From: a virus
Strand: one strand, 5' to 3'
Length of the DNA stretch: 23,712 nt
Virus record (IMG/VR): IMGVR_UViG_3300030419_003630
Span: 1-23,712 of that record
In this document: in pieces, positions 8,552 to 16,124 of the stretch
How the letters are laid out: every line of letters begins with the position of its first letter
Numbering within the stretch: the stretch's first letter is position 1
The notes under the pieces: model-generated
What the model was told of the DNA's origin: nothing
The model's database searches: none
Seen by the model: only the letters and a program-made list of their open reading frames with translations
Program-made: the position numbers and the translations under genes

Positions 8552-8566
8552 GGGGGCAGAGCCCCC
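8552..8566 (-). terminator. Intercistronic GC hairpin (possible attenuator/processing site)
   Basis: A perfect six-base-pair stem GGGGGC/GCCCCC with a three-base loop lies in the 58-base gap after the decoration gene. On the minus (transcribed) strand it is followed by TCGTCG rather than a T-run, so it is more likely a partial terminator, pause site or mRNA-stabilising hairpin than a full terminator. Confidence 0.4.
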
Positions 8567-8582
8567 CCGTCAGCACACGTTG

Positions 8583-9074
8583 TTAGACCGGGAGGCCCTT
8601 GAGCCAAGCCTCGATAAGGACGTTGTCAGCGGTTGCCGCCCCACGAGCGATTGCCTTCGTCTTCAGAATCTCCTGAACGTCGGCAAGCGCGCCACCAACC
8701 AAGTCGGGCTGAGCCGCAATGGTCACCAAGTCGGTAGAACCGTTGACAATCATCAGACAGTCACCGACAGCAATGTTCTGGGAATTGCCATCGACCCGAA
8801 CCTTGCAAGGACCAACAACACGGAGGGTCAGGTTCTCGCCGTCAGGAATGCTCTGTCCGGTGGGGACAAGAGCAGCTCCGTGGACGGTCACAATCATCTC
8901 CGGGTTGCCTGCTGCGAGCACAGGGATCTGAGCGCGGAAGCCATCGACATTGGCGGCGGAAGCGTCGTCCATCTCGATGGCAAGAACCATTCCTTCAGTA
9001 ACGGCAGCGCCGGTCGCATTAACGACACCGACATCCAGCGTAAGAGCCGAACCGCCAAACATGAATCCAGACAT
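8583..9074 (-). CDS. Probable capsid decoration (cement) protein
   Basis: This 163-aa, Gly/Ala/Val-rich, acidic protein immediately follows the major capsid gene and begins with ATG behind AAGGAG eight bases away. Alternating hydrophobic strands and Gly turns (ALTLDVGVVNATGAAVTEGM, PEMIVTVHGAALVPTG, CKVRVDGNSQNIAVGDCLMI) precede AIARGAATADNVLIEAWLKG at the end. This pattern, where a beta-roll ends in a segment like A-x-A-x-x-A followed by a strand, is common in phage head-stabilising proteins encoded next to the capsid gene. The assignment rests on position and fold pattern, not on a matched family. Expected to bind the outside of the shell after expansion and to be made in high copy. Confidence 0.6.
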   Translation of the reverse strand: MSGFMFGGSALTLDVGVVNATGAAVTEGMVLAIEMDDASAANVDGFRAQIPVLAAGNPEMIVTVHGAALVPTGQSIPDGENLTLRVVGPCKVRVDGNSQNIAVGDCLMIVNGSTDLVTIAAQPDLVGGALADVQEILKTKAIARGAATADNVLIEAWLKGLPV

Positions 9075-9086
9075 TTCAATATCTCC

Positions 9087-10151
9087 TTAGAACTGGATGG
9101 TGCCAGAGAAGTTGTTGACACCCTGTCGGGCGAGGCTCGAAGAGGTCAGCATGCACGTAAGGTAGTTGTGCGCGATGATCACATCAGAGTTCGGAGGAGT
9201 CATGAATTCCGTCATTCGGAAGTCATCGCTCTTAAGAATCGCAAGCTGAAGGCCAATGCCAGTTGCCTTGCCCTGAACCAGCGGGTTCTTGCCCGGGGTC
9301 GTGAAGTATTCCGGCTTCAGGTTGAAGTCGTTCACAGAGCGCTTTCCGGTCGTCGTCAGGAAGTAGGTCAGGCCAGTTCCATCAAGCTCATCGTCGGGCA
9401 CGACAGGCGTTCCCTCGAAGAGAAGGTTCTGGAAGCCCTGGTCCCACAGAGCCTTGTCTCGCTCCTCCTGATTCGGAGCCACAAGCCGCTTGAAGAAGCG
9501 GTAGACAACCGGGGAGGTAACGATGATGTCAGGGTGCGTACCCTTCTTGGAGCAGTTCATGTAGGTCTGCTCCCAGACATCGAGGCCGTCAGTGCCGAAG
9601 GCGGTGATGCTGCCAAACTGGTTCTGCCAGTTCGAGTAGCTCGCCTGCGCGATGCCACCAACCGTCAGTCCACTGCCCGTCGTGGAGATGAAGTTGGGAA
9701 GACCAGCAATCTCCTTAGGCGCAGCTGCGTTACTCGTGTAGAGCTGACGGTTCAGCTCGTTGATCATGCTGATCTTCGAGATGGCGAGCTTGGCGTTCAG
9801 CAGGTTGACAATCTGGTAGGCCCCACGGTTCTGGGCAAGCTCCGTGTTGTCCACAACGATGGACGCACGGTTCTTGTACCAAGTCGGGTAACGAGCCGTG
9901 TCAGGACCATCCTCAGGGGTGGTCGAGAAGGTCTCGTAGGTGCTGATTGCAGAGACGTTCTGCGACTCAGTCAGGACGACCGGCAGGCGACACTCGGTGC
10001 CACCTTCGTACATCACTGCGCCCTGGCGATAGAAGTGCCAGAGGAGAGGGTTGGACTGGACAATCTCCATCGCAACGGTGTCTCGCTGCGCCTGGAGGGT
10101 GGTCGAGTAAACGCGGTCAAGCGCAAGACTCGTAATAGTATTTGCAGGCAT
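9087..10151 (-). CDS. Major capsid protein (HK97 fold)
   Basis: This 354-aa protein lies directly downstream of the scaffold gene, with ATG behind GAGG six bases away. HK97-fold landmarks are visible. There is an N-terminal arm (1-45) and strand-rich E-loop/P-domain (50-105). The long spine helix runs over about 106-140 (ELAQNRGAYQIVNLLNAKLA). The A-domain part HPDIIVTSPVVYRFFKRLV lies near 206-224. The characteristic turn F-E-G-T-P-V-V-P-D (245-253) is followed by strands GLTYFLTT. The C-terminus (330-354) is hydrophobic. There is no protease gene nearby, so the shell probably matures without a separate encoded protease. The protein forms the icosahedral head with the scaffold and portal. 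The general assignment is confident. The exact subfamily is not determined. Confidence 0.88.
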   Translation of the reverse strand: MPANTITSLALDRVYSTTLQAQRDTVAMEIVQSNPLLWHFYRQGAVMYEGGTECRLPVVLTESQNVSAISTYETFSTTPEDGPDTARYPTWYKNRASIVVDNTELAQNRGAYQIVNLLNAKLAISKISMINELNRQLYTSNAAAPKEIAGLPNFISTTGSGLTVGGIAQASYSNWQNQFGSITAFGTDGLDVWEQTYMNCSKKGTHPDIIVTSPVVYRFFKRLVAPNQEERDKALWDQGFQNLLFEGTPVVPDDELDGTGLTYFLTTTGKRSVNDFNLKPEYFTTPGKNPLVQGKATGIGLQLAILKSDDFRMTEFMTPPNSDVIIAHNYLTCMLTSSSLARQGVNNFSGTIQF

Positions 10152-10159
10152 GGATACCT

Positions 10160-10951
10160 CTAGATGTTAACGCCCTGCTCTCGCAGCGCACGGGTAGCGG
10201 CCTCAAGAGGAGTCTCTCGCTTCTTCTTGGTGACTGCAGATCCGTTGCGTGTAGATACAGGTGCGGCTGCTCTTCGCTTCTTTGACTTTGCGGTGGTCTT
10301 CGCTGCGCTCGCTGTCGTCTGTGCAATCTTCGCCGCAAGGCGGACTGCACGGTCAGGATCAACGGACGCAAGTTCAACCAAATCTGGGTCAGAGTCGAGG
10401 ACCCTTCCCACCTCGCCAGCAAGATCGCCATGGTTGAGTCCAGGGTTCTCCTTGGCCCAGTTGCGGTACGCACTAACGACGCGCTGCTGAGCTGCAAGGG
10501 GCTGGATCTCGTTCACGGTTTCACTAACACCAAGCGCCTCAAGCTTCGCCTTAACCGCCCGATCAACGTAGTAGTTGATGACATCTTCTGGGCTTGCGCC
10601 CTTCTTCATGTCCGGCGGCGGTGCCTCCTTCTTCTCAGCAGGAGCCTCTGCGGCACCCTTCTGAGCAAGAAGAATCTGATCAACAACGGATCGCCTGTCA
10701 TCAAGACGTGCGCGATCTGCAGCTAGGCTCTGTGTCTTCTTGGTGTAATCCGATTGCCTAAGGAATCCGCCCTTGATTGCTTCCCTGACCTCGTCGGGGA
10801 AATCTTCGAGCTTCTCAATATAGGCTAGCGGGTCGGCTGAGTAGTCGGGCTCTTCTTCAACAACCTCGTCTGCCGAAGCGCCGATCCCGTCATCAGGGTT
10901 GTCCTCATCCGGGATCCCCATTTCCGGGTTGTCGGTGGCATCCACTGTCAT
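10160..10951 (-). CDS. Capsid assembly scaffolding protein
   Basis: This 263-aa protein has the usual scaffold composition. There is a strongly acidic N-terminal third (residues 1-50, many Asp/Glu). A helical segment EAIKGGFLRQSDYTKKTQSL (about 58-77) is of a type recurrent in phage scaffolds. The middle is long and helical and the C-terminus basic (KKRRAAAPVSTRNGSAVTKKKRE, about 223-250), a feature often used to bind the capsid inner surface. It lies immediately upstream of the major capsid gene with an eight-base gap. The ATG at 10951 follows GGAGAGG. It is the first gene of the minus-strand structural operon and diverges from the portal gene. It should be expelled or degraded before DNA packaging (family knowledge). 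Confidence 0.8.
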   Translation of the reverse strand: MTVDATDNPEMGIPDEDNPDDGIGASADEVVEEEPDYSADPLAYIEKLEDFPDEVREAIKGGFLRQSDYTKKTQSLAADRARLDDRRSVVDQILLAQKGAAEAPAEKKEAPPPDMKKGASPEDVINYYVDRAVKAKLEALGVSETVNEIQPLAAQQRVVSAYRNWAKENPGLNHGDLAGEVGRVLDSDPDLVELASVDPDRAVRLAAKIAQTTASAAKTTAKSKKRRAAAPVSTRNGSAVTKKKRETPLEAATRALREQGVNI

Positions 10952-10964
10952 TTGACCTCTCCGT

Positions 10965-10985
10965 GAGCCGACTGAATGCCGGCTC
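10965..10985. repeat. Inverted repeat in the scaffold-portal divergent gap
   Basis: GAGCCG and CGGCTC face each other across a nine-base loop in the 65-base gap between two divergent genes. On the plus strand the stem is followed by TTTT, like a small terminator. On the minus strand it lies directly upstream of the scaffold ribosome binding site. It could be an operator for a regulator, a short terminator, or an mRNA leader hairpin. I cannot identify good -35/-10 boxes for either gene here. Confidence 0.4.
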
Positions 10986-11016
10986 TTTTCAACTATTCAG
11001 TGTGTAACCAGCCAAT

Positions 11017-13008
11017 ATGTCAAGTAGCATCGCCACCATGCCTGTAAAAAAGATTCAGCTCACTCTCGATGAAATCCAGACGTGGCACAGCCGCATCTCC
11101 TCGGCAGAGGAGTGGCTAGAAGAGAACGTCCTTCCAGCATGGAAAAAGACGCTGGAGGACTACACCAGCGAGAGAGAACATGAAGGCCTTGTTTATGGAG
11201 GCGACGATGTTCCTGAGTTTAACTTTCTTCTCGCAACTGCAAATGTGATTGTTCCATCAATCGTGTCTGCAGATCCGTATGTCAGGTTCCACCCGCGACG
11301 ACCCGGCGATGAAGAGGGTGCGCGCATGGGTGAGGCCGCCGTGAACTACGTGTTCCGAGAAATCGGAATCAAGGACAAGGTTCAGGACATCGTCCTCGAC
11401 GCGTTGCTCTACAACCTCGGCTTCTCAAAGGTTGGATACGACCCGTCAGGGGCGTTCCTTCTTGAGGAGGATTACGACACAGGCCCTGAGCAGTTCGAGG
11501 AGGAAGAGGGTCAGATGACCCCAGACGCGCGCAGGGCACTGATGAAGGCTATGGCTGCCGAAGATGTCCCGTTCGAGGAGGGTCCTAGCGACAACCCCAC
11601 GGTAGAGCGCGTTGCTCCCTGGAACATGCTCCTCCCGTCTGGGTATGACGACATCCAGAAGTGTCCATGGATCGCAGAGCGCATGACCGTGCGCCTTGAT
11701 GACCTTCGGATGGATGAGAGGTTCAAGCTGCCCAAGAACCTTGATGCTGACTCTTGGATGTCCACAGGCGTTCCAGAGAACTATGCGTACAAGGAAGATC
11801 AGATCTTTGGCCTCAACGACGGGGACGCCGAGTACATCACCGTCTATGAGATCAGGTACTGGGCGCGAACCAAGGCGGGCCTTCGCCGTCGCGTCATGTG
11901 GATGGTCAGGGAGCAGGAGGGAGTCGATACCGGCGAGACAGTGATTCGCCACATCAACGACCCACTGTCCGTCCGTGGCTACCCCTACCAGATGCTCCGG
12001 TTCAACCGCGTGCCAGGGCTGCTCTACGCAACCAAGGTTGCTGAGATTGCCTCGGTAAGGGAGATCGCAGAGCGGCTGAACGAGGAGTGGGGAATCCTCC
12101 TGAGGCACCACAGGATCTCCTCCCGGAGAAAGTGGGTCGGACTGCCCGGAATCCTTGAGGATGGGCAGCTGGCTGGACTGCTTGAGTCCGATCAGGACAT
12201 GGAGGTCGCTGAGCTTCCTGCCAACGTGGGAGATATCCGCAACGCGCTGATGCTGCTCCCAGAGGCCGCACCACCCAGCACTACACCGATGGTGCTCCAG
12301 GGGCTGCAGAGGCTCATGTACGAAATCAGTGGCGTAGACGTTTATCAGCGCGGTGGGGTCGGAAGGAAGGGCACCACAGCCACTGAGGTAGCTGTCGCAG
12401 CACAGGGGTCGTCCAACCGGGCCACCACGCGACTCGGGGTCGTGGAGCGGTTCACAGAGGCCATCGCAAGGCAGGTTCTCTCCATCATCCGACAGTATTG
12501 GGATGAGCCCAGGTACATGCGCGTCACGGGCGCTACCGGAGAGAACGAGTTCGTCTCCTTCTCGTCCTCAGATATCTCTGGGATGTACGACGTTCTCGTG
12601 GAGGCAGGGTCCACCATCGGCAAGGATCCTGGAACCGAGCAGCAGGCGTTTATGGGATTGCTGCAGACGATCCAGGCAACCGTAGGCTCACTCGTCCCGC
12701 TTGTTCAGTCGGGAATGGCAAGTCCAGATACCATCAAGAACTTTGTCGATAAGGCGTTTTCGATCTGGCAAGCTGACAAGCGTATGCTCATGCAGCCCCT
12801 GGCTGCGCTGCAAGCAGCAGCAAGTCCAGCAGCCCCATCCCCAGCCGGTGGACCGTCGCTTGAGTCGGTCGAAGCAGGAAGAGGTATGGGTGGGCAAGGA
12901 GAGTCCCTGGCAGGGCCGCGAACTGAAGCTTCCCCAGGTGGGCAGACCAGCGGAACTGGCGGAACAGCAGATCTAGCAACACTGATGTCACGAGTAAGAG
13001 GAACCTGA
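11017..13008 (+). CDS. Portal protein
   Basis: This 663-aa protein has the layout of podovirus/siphovirus portals. The helical N-terminus (residues 15-60) precedes FNFLLATANVIVPSIVSADPYV (69-90), a hydrophobic helix-turn typical of this family. The wing (about 120-330) includes an acidic insertion near 148-190, followed by PYQMLRFNRVPG (323-334). The stem and tunnel-loop region (about 340-440) includes ISGVDVYQRGG (438-447), near a Thr/Ala helix rich in small residues (TTATEVAVAAQGSSNRATTR). The Ala/Pro/Gly tail lies beyond 595. It forms the dodecameric DNA gate. It lies on the plus strand, opposite both terminase and capsid genes. I see no clear ribosome binding site for ATG 11017 or for ATG 11038, which would remove seven residues. 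The TGA overlaps the next ATG by one base. Confidence 0.88.
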   Translation: MSSSIATMPVKKIQLTLDEIQTWHSRISSAEEWLEENVLPAWKKTLEDYTSEREHEGLVYGGDDVPEFNFLLATANVIVPSIVSADPYVRFHPRRPGDEEGARMGEAAVNYVFREIGIKDKVQDIVLDALLYNLGFSKVGYDPSGAFLLEEDYDTGPEQFEEEEGQMTPDARRALMKAMAAEDVPFEEGPSDNPTVERVAPWNMLLPSGYDDIQKCPWIAERMTVRLDDLRMDERFKLPKNLDADSWMSTGVPENYAYKEDQIFGLNDGDAEYITVYEIRYWARTKAGLRRRVMWMVREQEGVDTGETVIRHINDPLSVRGYPYQMLRFNRVPGLLYATKVAEIASVREIAERLNEEWGILLRHHRISSRRKWVGLPGILEDGQLAGLLESDQDMEVAELPANVGDIRNALMLLPEAAPPSTTPMVLQGLQRLMYEISGVDVYQRGGVGRKGTTATEVAVAAQGSSNRATTRLGVVERFTEAIARQVLSIIRQYWDEPRYMRVTGATGENEFVSFSSSDISGMYDVLVEAGSTIGKDPGTEQQAFMGLLQTIQATVGSLVPLVQSGMASPDTIKNFVDKAFSIWQADKRMLMQPLAALQAAASPAAPSPAGGPSLESVEAGRGMGGQGESLAGPRTEASPGGQTSGTGGTADLATLMSRVRGT

Positions 13009-13619
13009 TGCCCTACTACCCCATGCGATGTTCGTTCTCTGGATGCGGGATGGAGTTTGACTACTTCACCAAGCCCGACCTTTACATGGTCAGCAAGCGA
13101 TCTGGGTTCAGAGACATTCGGTGCGTCTACTGCGGAAGCTTCGGATCGGCGGATCGCGCCTACCCAAGCGACTCCGCACCAGCGAACACAACCGTCAAGG
13201 GAACATGGGGAAGACACGCCAGCCCAGGACTCAAGGGCAAGGACTTCTACACGAAGCAGGAAAGAGACCGTCAGCTCGCATCCGTTGGGCGTATCTCTGA
13301 GCCCATCGATGAAGGAGCAGCTCCGAACAGGCCAAGGAGCGCAAAGGTCTATAAGAGAAACGAAGAAGGAAAGATCGCTGAGGTCGTCAGGGCTAAGCCA
13401 GAGCCAAAGGCCATCGTCTACGATGAGAAGGCCATCAGCGCGAAGCCAGCCGACATCATCCGAAAGTTCGGAGAGCAGAACGGTGGGCTGGTCGTTTTCA
13501 GCGACATTGTGAACAGCGGCAAGATTGAGAGCCGCAAGCTCCAGGGCGGCATCATGGGAGCCATCAGGCAGGGGTGGCTAGAGAAGACCGAGCAGAAGAA
13601 GATCTACCGCCTCGTCTGA
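13008..13619 (+). CDS. Zinc-ribbon protein coupled to portal gene
   Basis: This 203-aa protein carries a four-cysteine ribbon near the N-terminus: C8 and C13 (CSFSGCG) paired with C39 and C42 (CVYCGSFG). The middle is basic, Pro/Lys/Glu-rich and probably disordered (about 85-140). The C-terminal domain (about 148-203: ADIIRKFGEQNGGLVVFSDI through GWLEKTEQKKIYRLV) looks like a winged helix. Nucleic-acid binding is therefore likely, but no known family is recognised. The ATG overlaps the portal TGA by one base and follows GAGGAA, so the two genes form a transcription unit. The last 16 bases overlap the end of the opposing large terminase gene. Roles in packaging, head assembly or regulation are possible. 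Confidence 0.78.
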   Translation: MPYYPMRCSFSGCGMEFDYFTKPDLYMVSKRSGFRDIRCVYCGSFGSADRAYPSDSAPANTTVKGTWGRHASPGLKGKDFYTKQERDRQLASVGRISEPIDEGAAPNRPRSAKVYKRNEEGKIAEVVRAKPEPKAIVYDEKAISAKPADIIRKFGEQNGGLVVFSDIVNSGKIESRKLQGGIMGAIRQGWLEKTEQKKIYRLV

Positions 13620-15496
13620 AAGATCTTGCTCTTCACTCGCTTGATCCACTTCTCGTACTTGTCCCACTCATCCCCAGACCACCTGTTGTGATCTCCAGAT
13701 GAGGCAGGGGTTGTGTCACCGCTGACATCTGCACCAGACCCTGGGCAGTAGTGAGCCACTGCGCTCGCAATCATCATCGAGACACAGGCGTCGTCATTCT
13801 TTCCGGGAGGGGCACCCATCCTTGCCTCAGACTCTGTCCCGTTCGGCTTGAAGTCGATCGTCCTTCGATAGGCAACCATCTCAGCGAGTACCTGCTGGGA
13901 TCTGATCTTGATATAGCCGTCTTTGAGAGCCTTTTGCATTAGCCCAACCATCGCAGGCTTAGTTTTTCTGTTAGTGTCCCAGCCTAGCATTTGGGTCATG
14001 CCTACCAGAGAGTCAACGCTCTTCCTCCGGTAGATGTTCCAATACTTGGTCTGCCCGAGCATGGCAACCAGACCAGCCCCAAGGCCAGACACCTCTGGTG
14101 CCAGGGTGGCGTTGTTGTAGTGCATGGCGATCATCAGTGACTGCTCAGCGAGTACGTCGAGATCGACCTTGCCCCTCCACTCAGCGACCTGACTCATGCT
14201 CGCGATGTCGATGACGACGATGTGGTCCCAGTCCCTGGACGACATGCCCTTGCTGACATCAACAGAAACAACGTAACGCCTGTTCCTTCTCGGACCCTCC
14301 CAGACAGACAGCCTCCCGTTTCCATCCATGCACTCCTGAAGCTCAGGCTCGTAGCTAGAGAAGAAGCGAACCCTTCCGGGCTCGTTACCGGAACCGTCTA
14401 CGATCTCGTACCACTTGTGCTCAGGACAGTCGTTGTCCTCATGGAGTCTCAGCCTCTTCGAGCACAAGTCGCATGAGCACCCATGCTTCCGCACCTGCTC
14501 CCAGACAAGATCTTGATCAAAGACAGGGCTTCCTGTCGTTGAGAAGGCCTCTTCGTCTGTACTCGGATACTCCTGCCTGAACCTGTCGAGACTTCCTCCA
14601 CACTTGCTGACAAGGGTCTCCCTGCGCCACTGGAGGTTCTCAAGACTGATCCAGTCACCAAACTTCTCAAGCAGCTCTCTCTCGTACCCATCAAGCGTCT
14701 TGCGGTACTCCTCCTCAGGAGAGGGGAGCTTTCTCTGGTACTCCTCCATGAGGAACCAGGGGGTGAAGAGCGCATACCACGTCGAGTCAGGATGCCCAGG
14801 GTGCTTGCGCTTCAGCTCCATCCAGGGAGGGATCTCATCCCACCAGACGTTCGCCGCTAGGTACTGGGTGTGGTGAAAGTCACCAGATCCGTTGCACGTA
14901 GACTCTGAGTAGATCATCGTCCCAGGCTCATCTGGCACAGCCTGCAGTGTCGCCAGGAAGAACGCCTCTGGGTTCTTGTAGAAAGCGACCTCAGAGCAGT
15001 GAACCTGTCTCGCCGTAAAGCCACGAGCATCGTCCACGCTCTTCGCTGTCATCACGATGAACCTAGACCGAAGTCCTGCAGAACCGTTAGGCGCTCTGAA
15101 GTCCAGCTCGTAGACGTTGTTGTACCTAGTTAGCGGCTTGACCTCATCCTTAAGGTAGTCGTAGAAGACCTTGCACTTCGTGAAGATCGCCCTGACAGAT
15201 GGCTCCGTATGCGCTGCGACAAGGGCAACCTCGTCGTGGTTCGTGATGCACTTCCAGAACATTCTCGCCTGGACGTGAGTCGAGCATCCCAGCTGCCTAG
15301 CCTTCGCCTCCCAGACTCTTACCGGGATCCCCTTGGCCTCCATCTCTGAGATAAGGCCCTCGCGGATCAGCTGAGACTTGTTCAGATTCAGATTTACGAA
15401 GTCACCACCCTTCGTCTGAATCCTCAGATACTTCTCTGCAAACTCGATGAAGTCGTCATGCCTCCCCGACACGAGGACATCTGCCGCCTCGTCCAT
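13604..15496 (-). CDS. terL: Terminase large subunit (packaging ATPase-nuclease)
   Basis: The protein is 630 aa from ATG 15496. A TTG at 15514 would give 636 aa and an 11-base overlap, and neither start has a strong ribosome binding site. Numbering from the TTG, the ATPase domain shows a variant Walker A AKARQLGCST (70-79), Walker B-like VHCSEVA with the catalytic Glu (E175), and the coupling motif YSESTCNG (202-209). The RNase H-like nuclease shows D419 in VSVDVSKG, E474 in LAPEVSGLGAG and D574/D575 in KNDDACVSMM. Between the domains lies a Cys/His cluster, C346-x-C348-xx-C351 and C363-xx-H366, that could bind zinc. It powers DNA translocation through the portal and cuts the concatemer. It converges on, and overlaps by 16 bases, the zinc-ribbon gene. 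Confidence 0.92.
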   Translation of the reverse strand: MDEAADVLVSGRHDDFIEFAEKYLRIQTKGGDFVNLNLNKSQLIREGLISEMEAKGIPVRVWEAKARQLGCSTHVQARMFWKCITNHDEVALVAAHTEPSVRAIFTKCKVFYDYLKDEVKPLTRYNNVYELDFRAPNGSAGLRSRFIVMTAKSVDDARGFTARQVHCSEVAFYKNPEAFFLATLQAVPDEPGTMIYSESTCNGSGDFHHTQYLAANVWWDEIPPWMELKRKHPGHPDSTWYALFTPWFLMEEYQRKLPSPEEEYRKTLDGYERELLEKFGDWISLENLQWRRETLVSKCGGSLDRFRQEYPSTDEEAFSTTGSPVFDQDLVWEQVRKHGCSCDLCSKRLRLHEDNDCPEHKWYEIVDGSGNEPGRVRFFSSYEPELQECMDGNGRLSVWEGPRRNRRYVVSVDVSKGMSSRDWDHIVVIDIASMSQVAEWRGKVDLDVLAEQSLMIAMHYNNATLAPEVSGLGAGLVAMLGQTKYWNIYRRKSVDSLVGMTQMLGWDTNRKTKPAMVGLMQKALKDGYIKIRSQQVLAEMVAYRRTIDFKPNGTESEARMGAPPGKNDDACVSMMIASAVAHYCPGSGADVSGDTTPASSGDHNRWSGDEWDKYEKWIKRVKSKIFQTRR

Positions 15497-15503
15497 GTAC
15501 TTC

Positions 15504-16124
15504 TTATTTGCCAAGGTGCTTCTTCATCCTGTCCGAAGGTGGTGGAACCTCTCTGCTCTTAAACTTCTTCCGCATCTCGGCGCGCCAGTGCTCAAGGTCG
15601 CTGCCGATCACATCGACATCGTCCTCGTGAAGCATCCTGCAGTTCCAGACTGTGCCCTTCATCATCCGATGCGGATAGGTGACGAAAGCCACACGAAGCT
15701 TTCCCATGGCCCCGTCAATCAACCTCTTGGCCTCGTACCTGCTTACGGAGATCCGCTCACCAACGTGCCTCGGAGCTATGTAGCCAGCTTCGTTGGCCTT
15801 CTTGAAGGCGCGCTGTGCTACCTCGTCAGAGAAGACAGGGGCGTCAGGAAGGGCCGGGGGCCCCACGTGCCACAGCCCGTCTGAGCCGATCCACTTCCTC
15901 CACTTACGGCGGGTCAGGATGGCGTTGCGCCACTGCTCCATCTCCCAACCGTATCGGGCTGTGTCGTCTTTGAACTCTGGGACTGTGACCGTGTCTTGGA
16001 GAAGCTCTCGGTCCTTAACCTTTGCGGCGCTAGGCCGGTAAGCGATGCTGTCATCCGCAGCCTTGCGCCACGAGTTGACCCCACCTACACGGTCGTTCCT
16101 AGCCAAGCTTCTCGTACTTCCCAT
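15504..16124 (-). CDS. Hypothetical protein, positional candidate for terminase small subunit
   Basis: The ATG at 16124 gives 206 aa. A GTG at 16157 (217 aa, preceded by GAGGGG very close by) is an alternative. Both overlap the end of the upstream acidic-protein gene. The protein is basic. Trp/Arg-rich helices occur early (YGWEMEQWRNAILTRRKWRKWIG). A helix-turn-helix-like stretch follows (EVAQRAFKKANEAGYIAPRH, then ISVSRYEAKRLIDGAMGKLR). It ends with a charged tail (MRKKFKSREVPPPSDRMKKHL). It lies immediately upstream of the large terminase, where the small subunit is normally encoded, and its length and basic character would fit. I do not recognise a small-terminase family signature, so the call is positional only. 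Confidence 0.6.
   Translation of the reverse strand: MGSTRSLARNDRVGGVNSWRKAADDSIAYRPSAAKVKDRELLQDTVTVPEFKDDTARYGWEMEQWRNAILTRRKWRKWIGSDGLWHVGPPALPDAPVFSDEVAQRAFKKANEAGYIAPRHVGERISVSRYEAKRLIDGAMGKLRVAFVTYPHRMMKGTVWNCRMLHEDDVDVIGSDLEHWRAEMRKKFKSREVPPPSDRMKKHLGK

Noticed and set aside
8580-10163. A 527-codon open frame on the plus strand opposite the capsid and decoration genes.
   Set aside because: It is antisense to a confidently assigned HK97-fold capsid gene, spans two genes, shows no domain pattern, and is explained by codon bias of the true strand.
10952-10980. TTGACC just after the scaffold start as a -35 box for the portal gene.
   Set aside because: No acceptable -10 element at 16-18 bases; the match is part of the scaffold ribosome binding site complement.
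11446-12111. A 221-codon minus-strand frame inside the portal gene.
   Set aside because: Shadow of the portal reading frame; no ribosome binding site or family features.
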